Under the pieces are notes generated by a model, which was not told the origin of the DNA, did no database searches, and saw nothing but the letters and a program-made list of their open reading frames with translations. From the NCBI RefSeq assembly GCF_030250645.1, contig NZ_JASSVS010000007.1, positions 124,001 through 188,000 on the forward strand: DNA of 64,000 nucleotides. Direction: 5' to 3'. The stretch is from Marinobacter azerbaijanicus. GTDB taxonomy: Bacteria > Pseudomonadota > Gammaproteobacteria > Pseudomonadales > Oleiphilaceae. A program made the position numbers and the translations under genes. Positions 1 through 8,710 of the stretch are shown here, one piece after another; position 1 is the stretch's first letter; each line of letters starts with the position of its first letter.

Positions 1-744
1 CATGGCGGTGCCCAGGTACTCGTCACCGAGGTTAATGCCCCCGACAAAACCCACCTCGCCGTCGCAGACCAACAGTTTGCGGTGGTTGCGGAAATTGACC
101 TGCATCCGCATGCGGCGAAAATTGCCGTCTCCGAACGAAGCAACTTTTGCCCCGGCTGCAGCCAGTTCCCTGAGGTATTTTCTGGGTAGCCAGACACTGC
201 CGATATCGTCAAACAGAAACCAGACTTCCACGCCCTGGGCCAGTTTGCGTTTCAGAATCGACTTGATGCGCTGGCCCACCTTGTCGGATCGAACAATATA
301 GAATTCCAGGAGAATATAGTGGCGGGCGTTCTCCATGGCGTCGAACAGTGCCTCGAAGGTTGCCTCACCGTCCTTGAGCAGGTCGCACTGGTTGCCCCTG
401 GTGAAAGGTTGCCGGCCCAGCTTGCAGAGTACCTGGAGTTCATCGTGAAAATGCTCGTGGTCCCGCTGGTTGATGGCCTCGGTCTGCTGTTCGAAACGGT
501 TGAGCAGGGCGGTGAGTGCTGCATCTCCCGTTCGGCGGGTCCTCAGGTAGCCTCCGAACCGGTTGCGGCCGAACAGCAGAAACATGGGAACGGCGATGTA
601 GGGCAGGCCGATCAGTGCCAGGACCCAGGCAAGTGCGCCCTGGGCCGTTCGGTAGGTCATCAATATCCGGTAGATGCAGACTGCTGCCGCGGCATAGAGC
701 AGCCCGATGGCAATCGCGAGCCAGGGGATCTCTGCCGGGCTCAT
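1..744 (-). CDS. cls: Cardiolipin synthase, N-terminal part (cut by window edge)
   Basis: The gene runs off the left edge; 248 codons from its start are visible. The product begins MSPAEIPWLAIAIGLLYAAA, giving two N-terminal hydrophobic segments (about residues 5-22 and 33-52), as in ClsA-type membrane-bound synthases. A phospholipase D HKD half-motif appears as NHRKLLVCDGEVGFVGGIN near residue 225. The family condenses two phosphatidylglycerols into cardiolipin at the inner membrane. The second HKD motif lies outside the window. The start codon overlaps the stop of the upstream AraC gene as ATGA, so the two are probably translated together. Confidence 0.85.
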   Translation of the reverse strand, partial: MSPAEIPWLAIAIGLLYAAAAVCIYRILMTYRTAQGALAWVLALIGLPYIAVPMFLLFGRNRFGGYLRTRRTGDAALTALLNRFEQQTEAINQRDHEHFHDELQVLCKLGRQPFTRGNQCDLLKDGEATFEALFDAMENARHYILLEFYIVRSDKVGQRIKSILKRKLAQGVEVWFLFDDIGSVWLPRKYLRELAAAGAKVASFGDGNFRRMRMQVNFRNHRKLLVCDGEVGFVGGINLGDEYLGTAM

Positions 745-1805
745 TCTGACGCTTCCCCGGTTTCGTTGGCCTGGTGACGGGCCCGATACTGGGCCGGGGC
801 CATGCCGGTCCAGCGTTTGAACGCCCGGCTGAAGGCGCTGAGTTCGGAGAAGCCCAGCAGGAATGCAATCTCGCCCAGCGCGTAATGGTCTGACGCAACA
901 TACCTCAGGGCTTTATCCTTGCGTACCTCTTCCACCAGTTCGTGGAATCCCAGACCTTCCTTCTTCAGGCGCCGATACAGAGTCTGTCGGCTCATGTGGC
1001 ACTGCTTCGCCAGGGTGTCGGCATCAATACGTTCAGTAGCCATCTGGCGGGAAATCAGTCGCCGTATCTTGCGGCCAAAGGTGCGCCGGCCCTGAAGTCG
1101 CGCAAGCAGGCTATTGACCTGTTTGAGTACCGCCGAATAGACGTAGGGATTGCGGTGTGGAATCGGGTGGCTCAGGTGCCGGCTGTGGAATGCAAGACGG
1201 GTGGTGCCGGAACCGAAATAGACGTGCCCGCCCAGTAGGCGGGGATACTCCGCGGCATAGGACGGCTCCGGGTGGGCAATCTCGGTCCACTCGGCAACAA
1301 TGGACGGGTGGATGAAATGTCGCGTCCGGCAAATAGCCGCTGCCAGGGTCCGGTCCATATCCTGGCGGCAGTAATGCCCGGGTGAATCCGCCTGCCAGGT
1401 GAGAATGGCCTGCTCGCCGGCCTGCTCGAAACTCAGTATGACCGACTCATTGATCAACCGGTGCAGCCGCACATACTGGGTGACTGCCTCGCCGAGGGTA
1501 TCGCAATTGAAGAACACATGGCCCACCAGTCCCATCCGGTCAGGATCCACCACCTGGCCGGCATGAAGTCCTACGGCAGGATCACCGGTGACTTTCTCCG
1601 CATGTTGCCAGAGGCGGTAATGGTTTTCGGCGGGAATGCGAAGATCCGGGTCGGTCAGTTCGGTGCGGGTGTAACCGGTGATCTGCTCAACAACAGGAAG
1701 GTCCAGTACCCGTTGCCGGTCAAGATAATGAACCAGTGCCAGCGTGCTTGAAGCTGCAACCAGTGGCGATGTGGTGGCTTCTGCCTGTGGAGCGTTCACG
1801 GTCAC
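741..1805 (-). CDS. AraC-family transcriptional regulator
   Basis: A 354-residue protein. The N-terminal ~210 residues resemble the arabinose-binding-like domain of the AraC/OruR group (motifs such as GLHAGQVVDPDRMGLVGHVF). The C-terminal ~100 residues hold two helix-turn-helix units (DADTLAKQCHMSRQTLYRRL, then ALGEIAFLLGFSELSAFSRA) and the usual FKRWTGMAPAQYR ending. It overlaps cls by 4 bp. It diverges from a 30-codon ORF starting at 1955; the 149-bp gap contains direct TGTCAA repeats 21 bp apart, a spacing typical of AraC-type operators. The effector is unknown. Confidence 0.9.
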   Translation of the reverse strand: MTVNAPQAEATTSPLVAASSTLALVHYLDRQRVLDLPVVEQITGYTRTELTDPDLRIPAENHYRLWQHAEKVTGDPAVGLHAGQVVDPDRMGLVGHVFFNCDTLGEAVTQYVRLHRLINESVILSFEQAGEQAILTWQADSPGHYCRQDMDRTLAAAICRTRHFIHPSIVAEWTEIAHPEPSYAAEYPRLLGGHVYFGSGTTRLAFHSRHLSHPIPHRNPYVYSAVLKQVNSLLARLQGRRTFGRKIRRLISRQMATERIDADTLAKQCHMSRQTLYRRLKKEGLGFHELVEEVRKDKALRYVASDHYALGEIAFLLGFSELSAFSRAFKRWTGMAPAQYRARHQANETGEASE

Positions 1806-1849
1806 CTTTGTTTGATGGTTAACAGGAATTCATCGATGCTGATACAAAA

Positions 1850-1876
1850 TGTCAAGCCTGTGGGACAGCCTGTCAA
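1850..1876. promoter_or_regulatory. Candidate AraC-type operator (direct repeats)
   Basis: TGTCAA occurs at 1850-1855 and again at 1871-1876, start-to-start 21 bp, about two helical turns. A small inverted repeat CTGT/ACAG lies between them. The site is in the divergent gap between the araC-type gene and the 30-codon ORF. That it is the regulator's operator is inference. Confidence 0.4.
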
Positions 1877-1954
1877 TGGTATATCCCCGTAACAACGATA
1901 GCATTAAGTTATTGAGGATTCTCATCCGCACATTATGAATCAGGAGGTGTTTTC

Positions 1955-2047
1955 ATGGAGCTTGAAATTTTTGTACCCCATAACGAGCTGGAGCGTCGCA
2001 ACATTGCCGAGCTGGCTGAGTACCTGAACAGCATGTACTACTGCTGA
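1955..2047 (+). CDS. Predicted 30-residue peptide of unknown function
   Basis: An ATG at 1955 follows a near-perfect Shine-Dalgarno AGGAGGTG (1942-1949). The 31-codon frame starts MELEIFVPHN, continues with a charged, probably helical middle (ELERRNIAELAEYL) and ends SMYYC. A strong intrinsic terminator follows 28 bp after the stop, so the ORF forms a self-contained monocistronic unit facing the AraC regulator. I do not recognise the family. It could be a small regulatory or membrane-associated protein, a leader peptide for the hydrolase at 2207, or a modified-peptide precursor (the Tyr-Tyr-Cys end is suggestive but weak). Signals for expression are strong; function is unknown. Confidence 0.6.
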   Translation: MELEIFVPHNELERRNIAELAEYLNSMYYC

Positions 2048-2075
2048 TCGAAAGGTATCAGAGTTCATGACCTGA

Positions 2076-2102
2076 GGCCGGGGGAACCCCCGGCCTTTTT
2101 TT
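2076..2102 (+). terminator. Intrinsic terminator of the 30-codon ORF
   Basis: Perfect 9-bp GC-rich stem GGCCGGGGG / CCCCCGGCC with an AA loop, followed by seven Ts. Confidence 0.9.
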
Positions 2103-2206
2103 GTCTGAACGATCCGTTTGGCCCGCCTCGTCAACCGGTGCCGACTTGTGCCTGTAACGATCGATGGTAATGTAGACGGTTTACCGGCTTATAGGAGGCT
2201 CTGGCC

Positions 2207-2998
2207 ATGAGTGTTGAACTCAACTACCGGATTACTGGCGAAGGTCCGCCGGTGATCCTGCTGCACGGCCTGTTCGGGTCACTGGAAAACCTGGGGGGCA
2301 TCAACCGCCGGTTGCAGGATCAATGGCAGATTCATGCCCTGGACCAGCGCAACCACGGCAGCTCCCCCCATACGGATACCATGGACTACCCCGCAATGGC
2401 CGAGGACGTCCTGGCCTACATGGATGCCCGGGGGCTGGACAAGGTTTCCATTCTCGGCCATTCCATGGGTGGGAAAACGGCGATGCAGGTTGCGCTGCAG
2501 GCTCCGGAGCGGGTCGAACGGATTATCGTTGCGGATATCGCACCTGTGACCTATCGCCCCCGTCATGACGCTGTACTGGAGGGCCTGACCTCTCTGGATC
2601 TTGGCTCGATCCGTTCGCGGCAGGAGGCTGACACGGCGTTGGCTGATTACGTTGAGGAGCCGGGTGTCCGACAGTTCCTGTTGAAGAACCTGGTTCGGGT
2701 CACGGAGGAAGAGCGCAATGATTATCCCGGCGTTTATCGCTGGCGGCTGAATCTGCCGGTAATTGAGCAGTGTTATTCGAAGCTGGCCCAGGCGCCGGAA
2801 GGTGAGGGGCCTTTTGAAGGGCCGGTGTTGTTTATCAAGGGTGCCGACTCTGCCTATATTCAGGAGAAGCATCGCGACGATATCCGTCGCCTTTTCCCCA
2901 ACGCGGATCTGCGTATCATTTCCGGCACCGGGCACTGGTTGCACGCTGAAAAGCCCGACAGTTTTGCAGCGCTGTGCCGCAGGTTCCTTACAGGTTGA
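2207..2998 (+). CDS. Alpha/beta-fold hydrolase (YbfF-like esterase)
   Basis: 263 residues. It shows the oxyanion region LLHGLFGS, the nucleophile elbow GHSMGG (Ser near residue 87), a DIAPV segment and a C-terminal GTGHWLHAEKP catalytic His, the pattern of YbfF/acyl-CoA-type esterases. It is expected to be a cytosolic serine hydrolase acting on small esters or thioesters; the substrate cannot be told from sequence. A good ribosome site (AGGAGG) precedes the ATG. It is the first of four same-strand genes. Confidence 0.88.
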   Translation: MSVELNYRITGEGPPVILLHGLFGSLENLGGINRRLQDQWQIHALDQRNHGSSPHTDTMDYPAMAEDVLAYMDARGLDKVSILGHSMGGKTAMQVALQAPERVERIIVADIAPVTYRPRHDAVLEGLTSLDLGSIRSRQEADTALADYVEEPGVRQFLLKNLVRVTEEERNDYPGVYRWRLNLPVIEQCYSKLAQAPEGEGPFEGPVLFIKGADSAYIQEKHRDDIRRLFPNADLRIISGTGHWLHAEKPDSFAALCRRFLTG

Positions 2999-3101
2999 CT
3001 GTATCAGCGAGAGAGTCTGGTCGGCAGCACGCGCCAGTTCAGCCCGGAGCGGCTGTCTGATAAGGTGGCAGGATTGTATCTGACAGGAACAGGCATCATC
3101 T

Positions 3102-4196
3102 ATGAAGTGGCTTCTGGCAGCTTTGCTGATTGGTTTTCTGGCGTTGGGCAGTTTTCTGCTGTCGCCTTCGCCCATAAACAGTCAGTTCTGGAAAGCGCCG
3201 TCGCCCCGTCCGCTGACCGGTGAGCTGGCCCCGAACGAACGCTTGCGGTTGGCCGATCTGATCGCCAGGGGAGAGGTCTACGGCCCGGAAGACACCACTG
3301 TGGATGAAGAGGGCGTGCTCTATACCGGCACCCAGGATGGCTGGATTGTCCGGGTCTGGCCGGAGGACGGCCGGGTTGAGAAGTGGCTCGAGACCGGGGG
3401 TCGCCCCCTGGGTATGGTGTTTGACCGCCATGGTAATCTCATTGTCGCGGATTCCTGGAAGGGGCTACTGTCCATCGCTCCGGACAAGTCTGTCACCCTG
3501 TTGACGCGGGAGGCGGAGGGTCTGCCCTTCCGTTTTACGGATGATGTGGATATTGCCCCGGATGGCCGGATTTATTTCACCGACGCCAGCTCACGTTTCC
3601 GCCAGCCGGACTACCTTCTGGATTTGTTGGAAATGCGGCCTCACGGTCGCCTTCTGCGCTATGATCCAGACACGCAGAAAACCGACGTGCTACTGAGCAA
3701 CCTGCATTTTGCCAACGGCGTGGCCGTGTCACCGGACGGCGAGTACGTGCTGGTGAATGAAACCTGGAAGTACCGGATTCTGAAGTACTGGATTGGAGGT
3801 CGCACCCCTGGTCAGGCGGAAGTGTTCGCCGACAACCTGCCAGGTTTTCCCGATAACCTGGCGGTCGACAGCGAAGGCCGCTACTGGGTTGCGTTTCCCA
3901 CCCTGAGAAATGCCCAGGTTGACGCCATGCATAGGCAACCCTGGCTCAAGGACCTGCTGGCCAAACTGCCGGACTACTTTCTCCCGAAGCCTCAGGAATA
4001 CGGCCTGGTGGTGGCAATGGACGAGCAGGGAGGGGTGATTACCAGTCTTCACGATACCCGCGGTACCCATCTGCAGGAGATAACTTCCGTCAATCCTCAC
4101 GATGGCTACCTTTACTTTGGTTCGCTTCATAATGACCGCATCGGCCGGCTGGCGTTATCGGCCATTCCCGGCCTGGGAGACAAAAACGATGAGTGA
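3102..4196 (+). CDS. Strictosidine synthase-like / SMP-30 family beta-propeller protein, membrane anchored
   Basis: 364 residues with an N-terminal hydrophobic anchor (LLAALLIGFLALGSFLL). Propeller repeats follow with the family signatures FTDASSRF and NGVAVSPDGEYVLVNET, near the typical strictosidine-synthase-like / adipocyte membrane-associated protein arrangement. Relatives include lactonases and arylesterases; the bacterial role is mostly unassigned. The stop overlaps the next ORF's start by 8 bp, indicating one transcript with the thioesterase. Substrate unknown. Confidence 0.8.
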   Translation: MKWLLAALLIGFLALGSFLLSPSPINSQFWKAPSPRPLTGELAPNERLRLADLIARGEVYGPEDTTVDEEGVLYTGTQDGWIVRVWPEDGRVEKWLETGGRPLGMVFDRHGNLIVADSWKGLLSIAPDKSVTLLTREAEGLPFRFTDDVDIAPDGRIYFTDASSRFRQPDYLLDLLEMRPHGRLLRYDPDTQKTDVLLSNLHFANGVAVSPDGEYVLVNETWKYRILKYWIGGRTPGQAEVFADNLPGFPDNLAVDSEGRYWVAFPTLRNAQVDAMHRQPWLKDLLAKLPDYFLPKPQEYGLVVAMDEQGGVITSLHDTRGTHLQEITSVNPHDGYLYFGSLHNDRIGRLALSAIPGLGDKNDE

Positions 4197-4665
4197 TGGC
4201 AACACGGTGAACTGGGACCTTCCCGAACCGTTCACCATGACCATTGAGGTGCGTGATGAGGATACTGACAGGCTGGGCCACGCCAACAATGTGGTCTATA
4301 TACGCTGGCTTGAGGAAATCAGCTGGCAGCATATCGATAGCCTGGGAATGACCTGGGAGCTGCATGAAAAAACCGGCAAGGCCATGGCTATCACCCGCAC
4401 TGAGATTGATTACCTGGCTGCTGCCAACTCCGGTGACCGGCTGGTGCTTGGCACCTGGTTAACCGGATTCGACGGACGTTTTCGTTCGGCGCGCCAGTTC
4501 CAGCTGGCGCGTGAGTCTGACGGCAAGACACTGGTGCGGGCGGTGTCGACCCATGCCTGCGTCAATATGAAGAGCCAGCGGCCTACTCGTATGCCCGCCG
4601 AGTTCGCTCAGATTCTCGGTGGAGCGATTGTCCCGGGAGGTCGCGGCCTTGATACCACAGGCTGA
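4189..4665 (+). CDS. Acyl-CoA thioesterase, hot-dog fold (4HBT/YbgC-like)
   Basis: 158 residues from the ATG at 4189, chosen because it gives the usual N-terminus and the 8-bp overlap with the upstream gene. Contains the hot-dog thioesterase motif DRLGHANNVVYIRWLEE, where the Asp is the usual catalytic residue, and a conserved strand TRTEIDYLAAANSGDRLVL. The family hydrolyses acyl-CoA thioesters in the cytosol. A longer in-frame start at 4102 exists but would overlap the previous gene by almost 100 bp. Confidence 0.85.
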   Translation: MSDGNTVNWDLPEPFTMTIEVRDEDTDRLGHANNVVYIRWLEEISWQHIDSLGMTWELHEKTGKAMAITRTEIDYLAAANSGDRLVLGTWLTGFDGRFRSARQFQLARESDGKTLVRAVSTHACVNMKSQRPTRMPAEFAQILGGAIVPGGRGLDTTG

Positions 4666-4724
4666 AGTTTCTGCTAGTCTGAACAATGATTCTGTCCTGT
4701 CCCTGAAGCTGTCTGGAGAACATC

Positions 4725-5714
4725 ATGGAAAACACTGTTGATCCGAATGCTGGCAACGCCATGCGCCATGTGGTTTACGACCGCTTTGGTGATGCTGACG
4801 TACTCCGGATGGAATCCTCTGCGATCCCCGAACCGGGCGCCGAGGAAGTATTGTTCAGGGTAGCCGGTGCCGGGCTCAATCCTATCGACTGGAAGACCCG
4901 TAAGGGGTTGGGGTTCGTCGCCCGGCAGATAGAGAGTGATCTGCCCTGGACGCCGGGTTTTGACGCCGCCGGCGAAGTGATTGCTGTCGGCCGTGATGTT
5001 ACCACCCTGGCACCCGGTGACCGGGTCATGGGTATGGTCGGCTTTCCCACTCGGGGCGGGGGGTATTCAGAGTATGCCGTTGCACGTGCCGACGAGCTGG
5101 CCATTGTGCCCGAAGAACTGGACCTGGTAACCGCCGGTGCCCTGCCCCTGGCGGCACTGACTGCATGGCAGGCGCTGTTCGAAGTGGCCGAGCTGGATGC
5201 GGGCCAGAAAGTTCTGATTCACGCAGGTGCTGGCGGGGTGGGTCATTTTGCAGTGCAGTTTGCACTGGAGCGCGGCGCCCACGTGATTGCCACCGCCTCT
5301 GCCGGCAATCGTGATTTTCTCGCAGCCCTGGGTGTCCATGAAGTGATTGATTACCATACCACTGATGTGGTGGATGAATGCTACGGGCTGGATGTGGTGC
5401 TGGATCTGGTGGGCGGCGAAGCGGGGAAGCGTTCCCTGCATACCCTGAGCGAGCATGGTGTACTGGTGACCATTCCCACGGTAACGGCAGACGAAATCAT
5501 TACCGCTGCGGAAGCCTTGGGCCTGCGGGCCCACGGCATGACCGTCCGCCCCGATGTCTTTCACCTTGATGAGATTGCCGAACTGATCGAGGACGGAGAT
5601 GTGCGGGTTCACATCGATGAGACTTTCCCGCTGGAGAAGGTGGCGGACGCCCACCGCTTGCTTGAGGGTGGGCACGTCAGAGGCAAGCTGGTGCTCGACT
5701 GCCGAGGCAGTTGA
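4725..5714 (+). CDS. Medium-chain dehydrogenase, quinone-reductase-like (NADPH-dependent)
   Basis: 329 residues with the zinc-independent MDR pattern: N-terminal GroES-like domain (LFRVAGAGLNPIDWKTRKG), a Rossmann fingerprint AGAGGVGHFAVQFA near residue 165, and a C-terminal FPLEKVADAHRLLEGGHVRG. It lacks the structural-zinc cysteine cluster. Expected to reduce quinones or enones with NADPH in the cytosol. GGAG precedes the start. Its stop is 5 bp from the convergent antiporter stop. Confidence 0.87.
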   Translation: MENTVDPNAGNAMRHVVYDRFGDADVLRMESSAIPEPGAEEVLFRVAGAGLNPIDWKTRKGLGFVARQIESDLPWTPGFDAAGEVIAVGRDVTTLAPGDRVMGMVGFPTRGGGYSEYAVARADELAIVPEELDLVTAGALPLAALTAWQALFEVAELDAGQKVLIHAGAGGVGHFAVQFALERGAHVIATASAGNRDFLAALGVHEVIDYHTTDVVDECYGLDVVLDLVGGEAGKRSLHTLSEHGVLVTIPTVTADEIITAAEALGLRAHGMTVRPDVFHLDEIAELIEDGDVRVHIDETFPLEKVADAHRLLEGGHVRGKLVLDCRGS

Positions 5715-5719
5715 GCAGA

Positions 5720-7567
5720 TCAGGCAGGGGCGGGCTCCGGTGACTCGCCGGTATCCCTCTCCTTGCGCTCCTTTCTTGCCTGGGGTGGTACCAGGCTGAC
5801 AAGGGTCCAGTCCTTCTCTGGCTTGATGTCGTCCACGCTTTTGACCGGGGAAATGTGCTCGCGGTTGTCCAGCACAAACAGCACTATGGCCTGACGGTCG
5901 TATTTCTCCAGAAAGTCGTCGAAGGTGAATTCTTCACTGAGCTGGGTGGTTTTCACCGAATACCCCTGGCTTGCCAGGCTGGCAAGCTTGGCATAGCTTA
6001 CACCGCCAAATAGCCCCCTTGTCAGCTGAATTTTCTCGGCAGTCTGATGCCTGGCTTTCTGGTCCTGGTCTCCCTCGGCCAGCGTCAGCACCGAATCCTT
6101 GCCGAACCAGTCGAGGAAGTGGTACGTGGCCAGTGAATTCATGTGCTTGTAAGGGGATATCACCAGCAGGTTACCAATGCCGGTCAGATCAAGATGTGTG
6201 GAGGCGTGCTCGGAAACCGGGTTGCCGAAATACACCTGCAGGTCGTCCATCCGCGCCTGTTTGACGTTCTCCCAGTTGGTGTCCGCCAGAGTGACCGGCA
6301 CCTCCAGTTTCTTCAGGGCCAGAGCGATCTTCCGTGCAACCGGGTTGGCACCAAGGATCAGGAAGCCGTACTCCGCGGGTTCGGCCACATTCAGCAGCTT
6401 GGCCAGGGGGCGGGCGGTAAGACTCTGCAGGGTTACGGTGGCAATAATCAGCATGAACACCAGCGGCACCAGGGCTCCGGCACTCTCATAGCCCAGTTTC
6501 TGCAACTGGAAGGCGAACAGGGCGGAAACCGCTGCCGCAACGATACCCCGGGGCGCAATCCAGCTCAGGAACAGCTTGTCCCTCCAGGTGAGGCTGGTGC
6601 CCACAGCCGACAGGAAAATACTCACTGGTCGCGCCACCAGCATCAACAGGGCCAACACGGCCACCAGGCCCCAACCCAGTTGGGCTATGGCCTCAAACTC
6701 CACCCGTGCGGCTAGAATGATAAACAGTGCTGAAATCAGCAGTACGCTCAGGGATTCCTTGAATTCCAGAATGCTGTCGATGGGAACCTGTTTCATGTTG
6801 GCCATCCAGATTCCCATCACGGTCACTGTCAACAGGCCTGACTCATGAGCCATCTCGTTGGACAGGGCGTAGACTCCGAGCATGAAGGTCAATGTACCGG
6901 CGTTGTGCAGATACTGGGGCAAAAGGTGTTTGCGCAGTGCAATGCCATTGAGCCACCCGGCAACGGCACCAAGGACAAAGCCTACCGCAAGGGTTTTGCC
7001 GAAAATGTACATGGAATGGCCGAACACATTGCCCTGTCCCCAGGATATGATGCCCTCAAACACCAGAACTGCCAGCAGGGCACCAACCGGGTCAATGATA
7101 ATGCCTTCCCAGCGCAGAATGTTGGCAAGTTTGGCATCCGGCCTGACTGAGCGCAGTAGTGGTGCGATGACGGTCGGCCCGGTGACAATGGATATGGCCC
7201 CGAAAAGCAACGCCACCTCCCATGACACGTCAAGTATCCAGCGCGCAGCCAGCGTACCGATAAAGCAGGTAACGATCGAACCCACGGGAATGAGGTTGCG
7301 AACCATCTTGCCATGGCCGCGGATTTCGTCGTAACGGAGGGTAAGGCTGCCCTCGAACAGGATGATCGCCACCGATAGCGAGATCAGCGGGAACAGCAGG
7401 TCTCCGAATACGGCTTCCGGATCCAGGAATCCCAGTAGCGGGCCTGCCGCAATACCACCAGCCAGCAGGAACAGAATTGCTGGCATACGAACCCGCCAGG
7501 CGAGCCACTGGCAGAACAGGGAAAGTACACCAATGCAGGCAAGTAGGAAGACAGTGCTGACGGTCAT
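5720..7567 (-). CDS. Cation:proton antiporter with C-terminal RCK/TrkA-N domain
   Basis: 615 residues. The first ~390 are about 12 membrane segments of the Na+/H+ exchanger family, with motifs LFEGSLTLRYDEIR, TGPTVIAPLLRSVRPD and IDPVGALLAVLVFE (the Asp in the last is typical of transport). A TrkA-N-like nucleotide-binding domain follows (GFLILGANPVARKIALAL, VTLADTNWENVKQAR). It probably exchanges Na+ or K+ for H+ at the inner membrane, gated by a bound nucleotide. The long hydrophilic tail ends Pro/Glu-rich. tcdA lies 29 bp downstream on the opposite end of the same strand, possibly independently transcribed. Confidence 0.88.
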   Translation of the reverse strand: MTVSTVFLLACIGVLSLFCQWLAWRVRMPAILFLLAGGIAAGPLLGFLDPEAVFGDLLFPLISLSVAIILFEGSLTLRYDEIRGHGKMVRNLIPVGSIVTCFIGTLAARWILDVSWEVALLFGAISIVTGPTVIAPLLRSVRPDAKLANILRWEGIIIDPVGALLAVLVFEGIISWGQGNVFGHSMYIFGKTLAVGFVLGAVAGWLNGIALRKHLLPQYLHNAGTLTFMLGVYALSNEMAHESGLLTVTVMGIWMANMKQVPIDSILEFKESLSVLLISALFIILAARVEFEAIAQLGWGLVAVLALLMLVARPVSIFLSAVGTSLTWRDKLFLSWIAPRGIVAAAVSALFAFQLQKLGYESAGALVPLVFMLIIATVTLQSLTARPLAKLLNVAEPAEYGFLILGANPVARKIALALKKLEVPVTLADTNWENVKQARMDDLQVYFGNPVSEHASTHLDLTGIGNLLVISPYKHMNSLATYHFLDWFGKDSVLTLAEGDQDQKARHQTAEKIQLTRGLFGGVSYAKLASLASQGYSVKTTQLSEEFTFDDFLEKYDRQAIVLFVLDNREHISPVKSVDDIKPEKDWTLVSLVPPQARKERKERDTGESPEPAPA

Positions 7568-7596
7568 AGTGGAGTCAGTTCCATTGATTCATGGGT

Positions 7597-8424
7597 TTAG
7601 TTCTGTTGCCCGGCCGGGGAGGCTGCAGAGGTGTCTGACTCCGCCTTCCGCGCAAGCCTTGCCAGTAGTCTGGCGGCTGCAAAAAAACCGAAACTGGCGG
7701 TAACCGGGCTGGCGGCGCCGAACCCGGAGGCGCAATCCAGTCGCACCGGGCCTTCTGTGGCGGGCTTCTGGAGGCAGACCTCACCATCCCCTGCAGGATA
7801 CGTGAGCTGTTCAAGGGAGTACACGGCTTCAATGCCAAAACGTCGTTTGGGGTTGCGGGAGAAGCCATACTCCCGTCGCAACAGATTACGTACCTTGGCG
7901 AGCAGTGGATCCTGGGTGGTCTTGCTGAGATCGCCGACGCGAATCTGGGTCGGATCCATCTGGCCCCCTGCACCGCCGGCACACACCAGCGGAATTTTCC
8001 GCCGCTGGCAGTGAGCGATCAGCGCCGCCTTGGCCTTGACGCTGTCAATAGCGTCAACCACTCCGGACATCTCCGGCGTGATCAGTTCACTGACATTCTT
8101 GGTGTTCAGAAATCCGAAATGGATATGGATATCGGCCTCCGGGTTGATTCCCCGCAGGCGTTCCGCCATGGCGTCGGTCTTGGTGCGGCCATACTGGCCT
8201 GCCAGGGCATGGAGCTGGCGATTGGTGTTGGAAACGCAGATATCATCCATGTCGATCAGCGTCAGTGTGCCAATGCCGGAGCGGGCAAGGGCTTCGGCTG
8301 CCCAGGATCCTACACCGCCGAGGCCGACAATGGCGATGTGGGCGTGACGAAAGCGCTCCAGAGCCCTGCGGCCATACAGTCGCTCGATACCGCCGAAGCG
8401 GAAGTGGAAATCGTCGCCCGTCAT
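7597..8424 (-). CDS. tcdA: tRNA threonylcarbamoyladenosine dehydratase
   Basis: 275 residues from the ATG at 8424, preceded by GGAG; this start gives the usual TcdA N-terminus (MTGDDFHFRFGGIERLYG). ThiF/E1-like fold with the ATP-binding loop GLGGVGSWAAEALARSG and DMDDICVSNTNRQ. The enzyme uses ATP to cyclise t6A37 to ct6A in ANN-decoding tRNAs. A longer in-frame TTG-type start would add an Arg/Pro-rich, unlikely N-terminal stretch. C-terminal end includes the conserved LDCASGFGAASPVTASFGF region. Confidence 0.92.
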   Translation of the reverse strand: MTGDDFHFRFGGIERLYGRRALERFRHAHIAIVGLGGVGSWAAEALARSGIGTLTLIDMDDICVSNTNRQLHALAGQYGRTKTDAMAERLRGINPEADIHIHFGFLNTKNVSELITPEMSGVVDAIDSVKAKAALIAHCQRRKIPLVCAGGAGGQMDPTQIRVGDLSKTTQDPLLAKVRNLLRREYGFSRNPKRRFGIEAVYSLEQLTYPAGDGEVCLQKPATEGPVRLDCASGFGAASPVTASFGFFAAARLLARLARKAESDTSAASPAGQQN

Positions 8425-8524
8425 TCTGCATCTCCGCGCAAAAGCCCCGATTGTAACCCAGTCGCGCCGGCTGTCTCTAATCATTGGTGGAGCAGGGTGT
8501 CGGGAGGGAGCGATTGCCGGGCAT

Positions 8525-8552
8525 AAAAAAAGGCCATGCAAACGCATGGCCT
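8525..8552 (-). terminator. Intrinsic terminator downstream of the acyl-CoA dehydrogenase gene
   Basis: AGGCCATGC / GCATGGCCT stem (9 bp, loop AAAC) at 8531-8552 with a run of As on its left, i.e. a U-tract for leftward transcription. It lies 160 bp after the dehydrogenase stop and just upstream of tcdA. Confidence 0.75.
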
Positions 8553-8710
8553 GTAAGCAAATGCCCAACCCGACGGGGGGTGGGCCGGACTAGTTCAGAG
8601 ACACTAATCAACGTAATCAGTATCGTCTATTCACCTGTTCTCCGGAAGGTCATTAATTGACAATTGTCAGTCATTTCCGGCCAAGTTCCGGGTTGGGCCG
8701 GAAAGCAGGA

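Noticed and set aside
1912..1936. TTGAGG / CATTAT as a sigma70 promoter for the 30-codon ORF
   Set aside because: The spacing is only 13 bp; an activator-dependent promoter may lack a clear -35, but this pair is not supportable.
1935..2027. Alternative 30-codon frame starting at the ATG at 1935
   Set aside because: No ribosome site; the frame at 1955 has AGGAGGTG at ideal spacing.
2279..3175. A 298-codon frame opposite the hydrolase gene
   Set aside because: Shadow of the real gene at 2207; no ribosome site and no recognisable domain.
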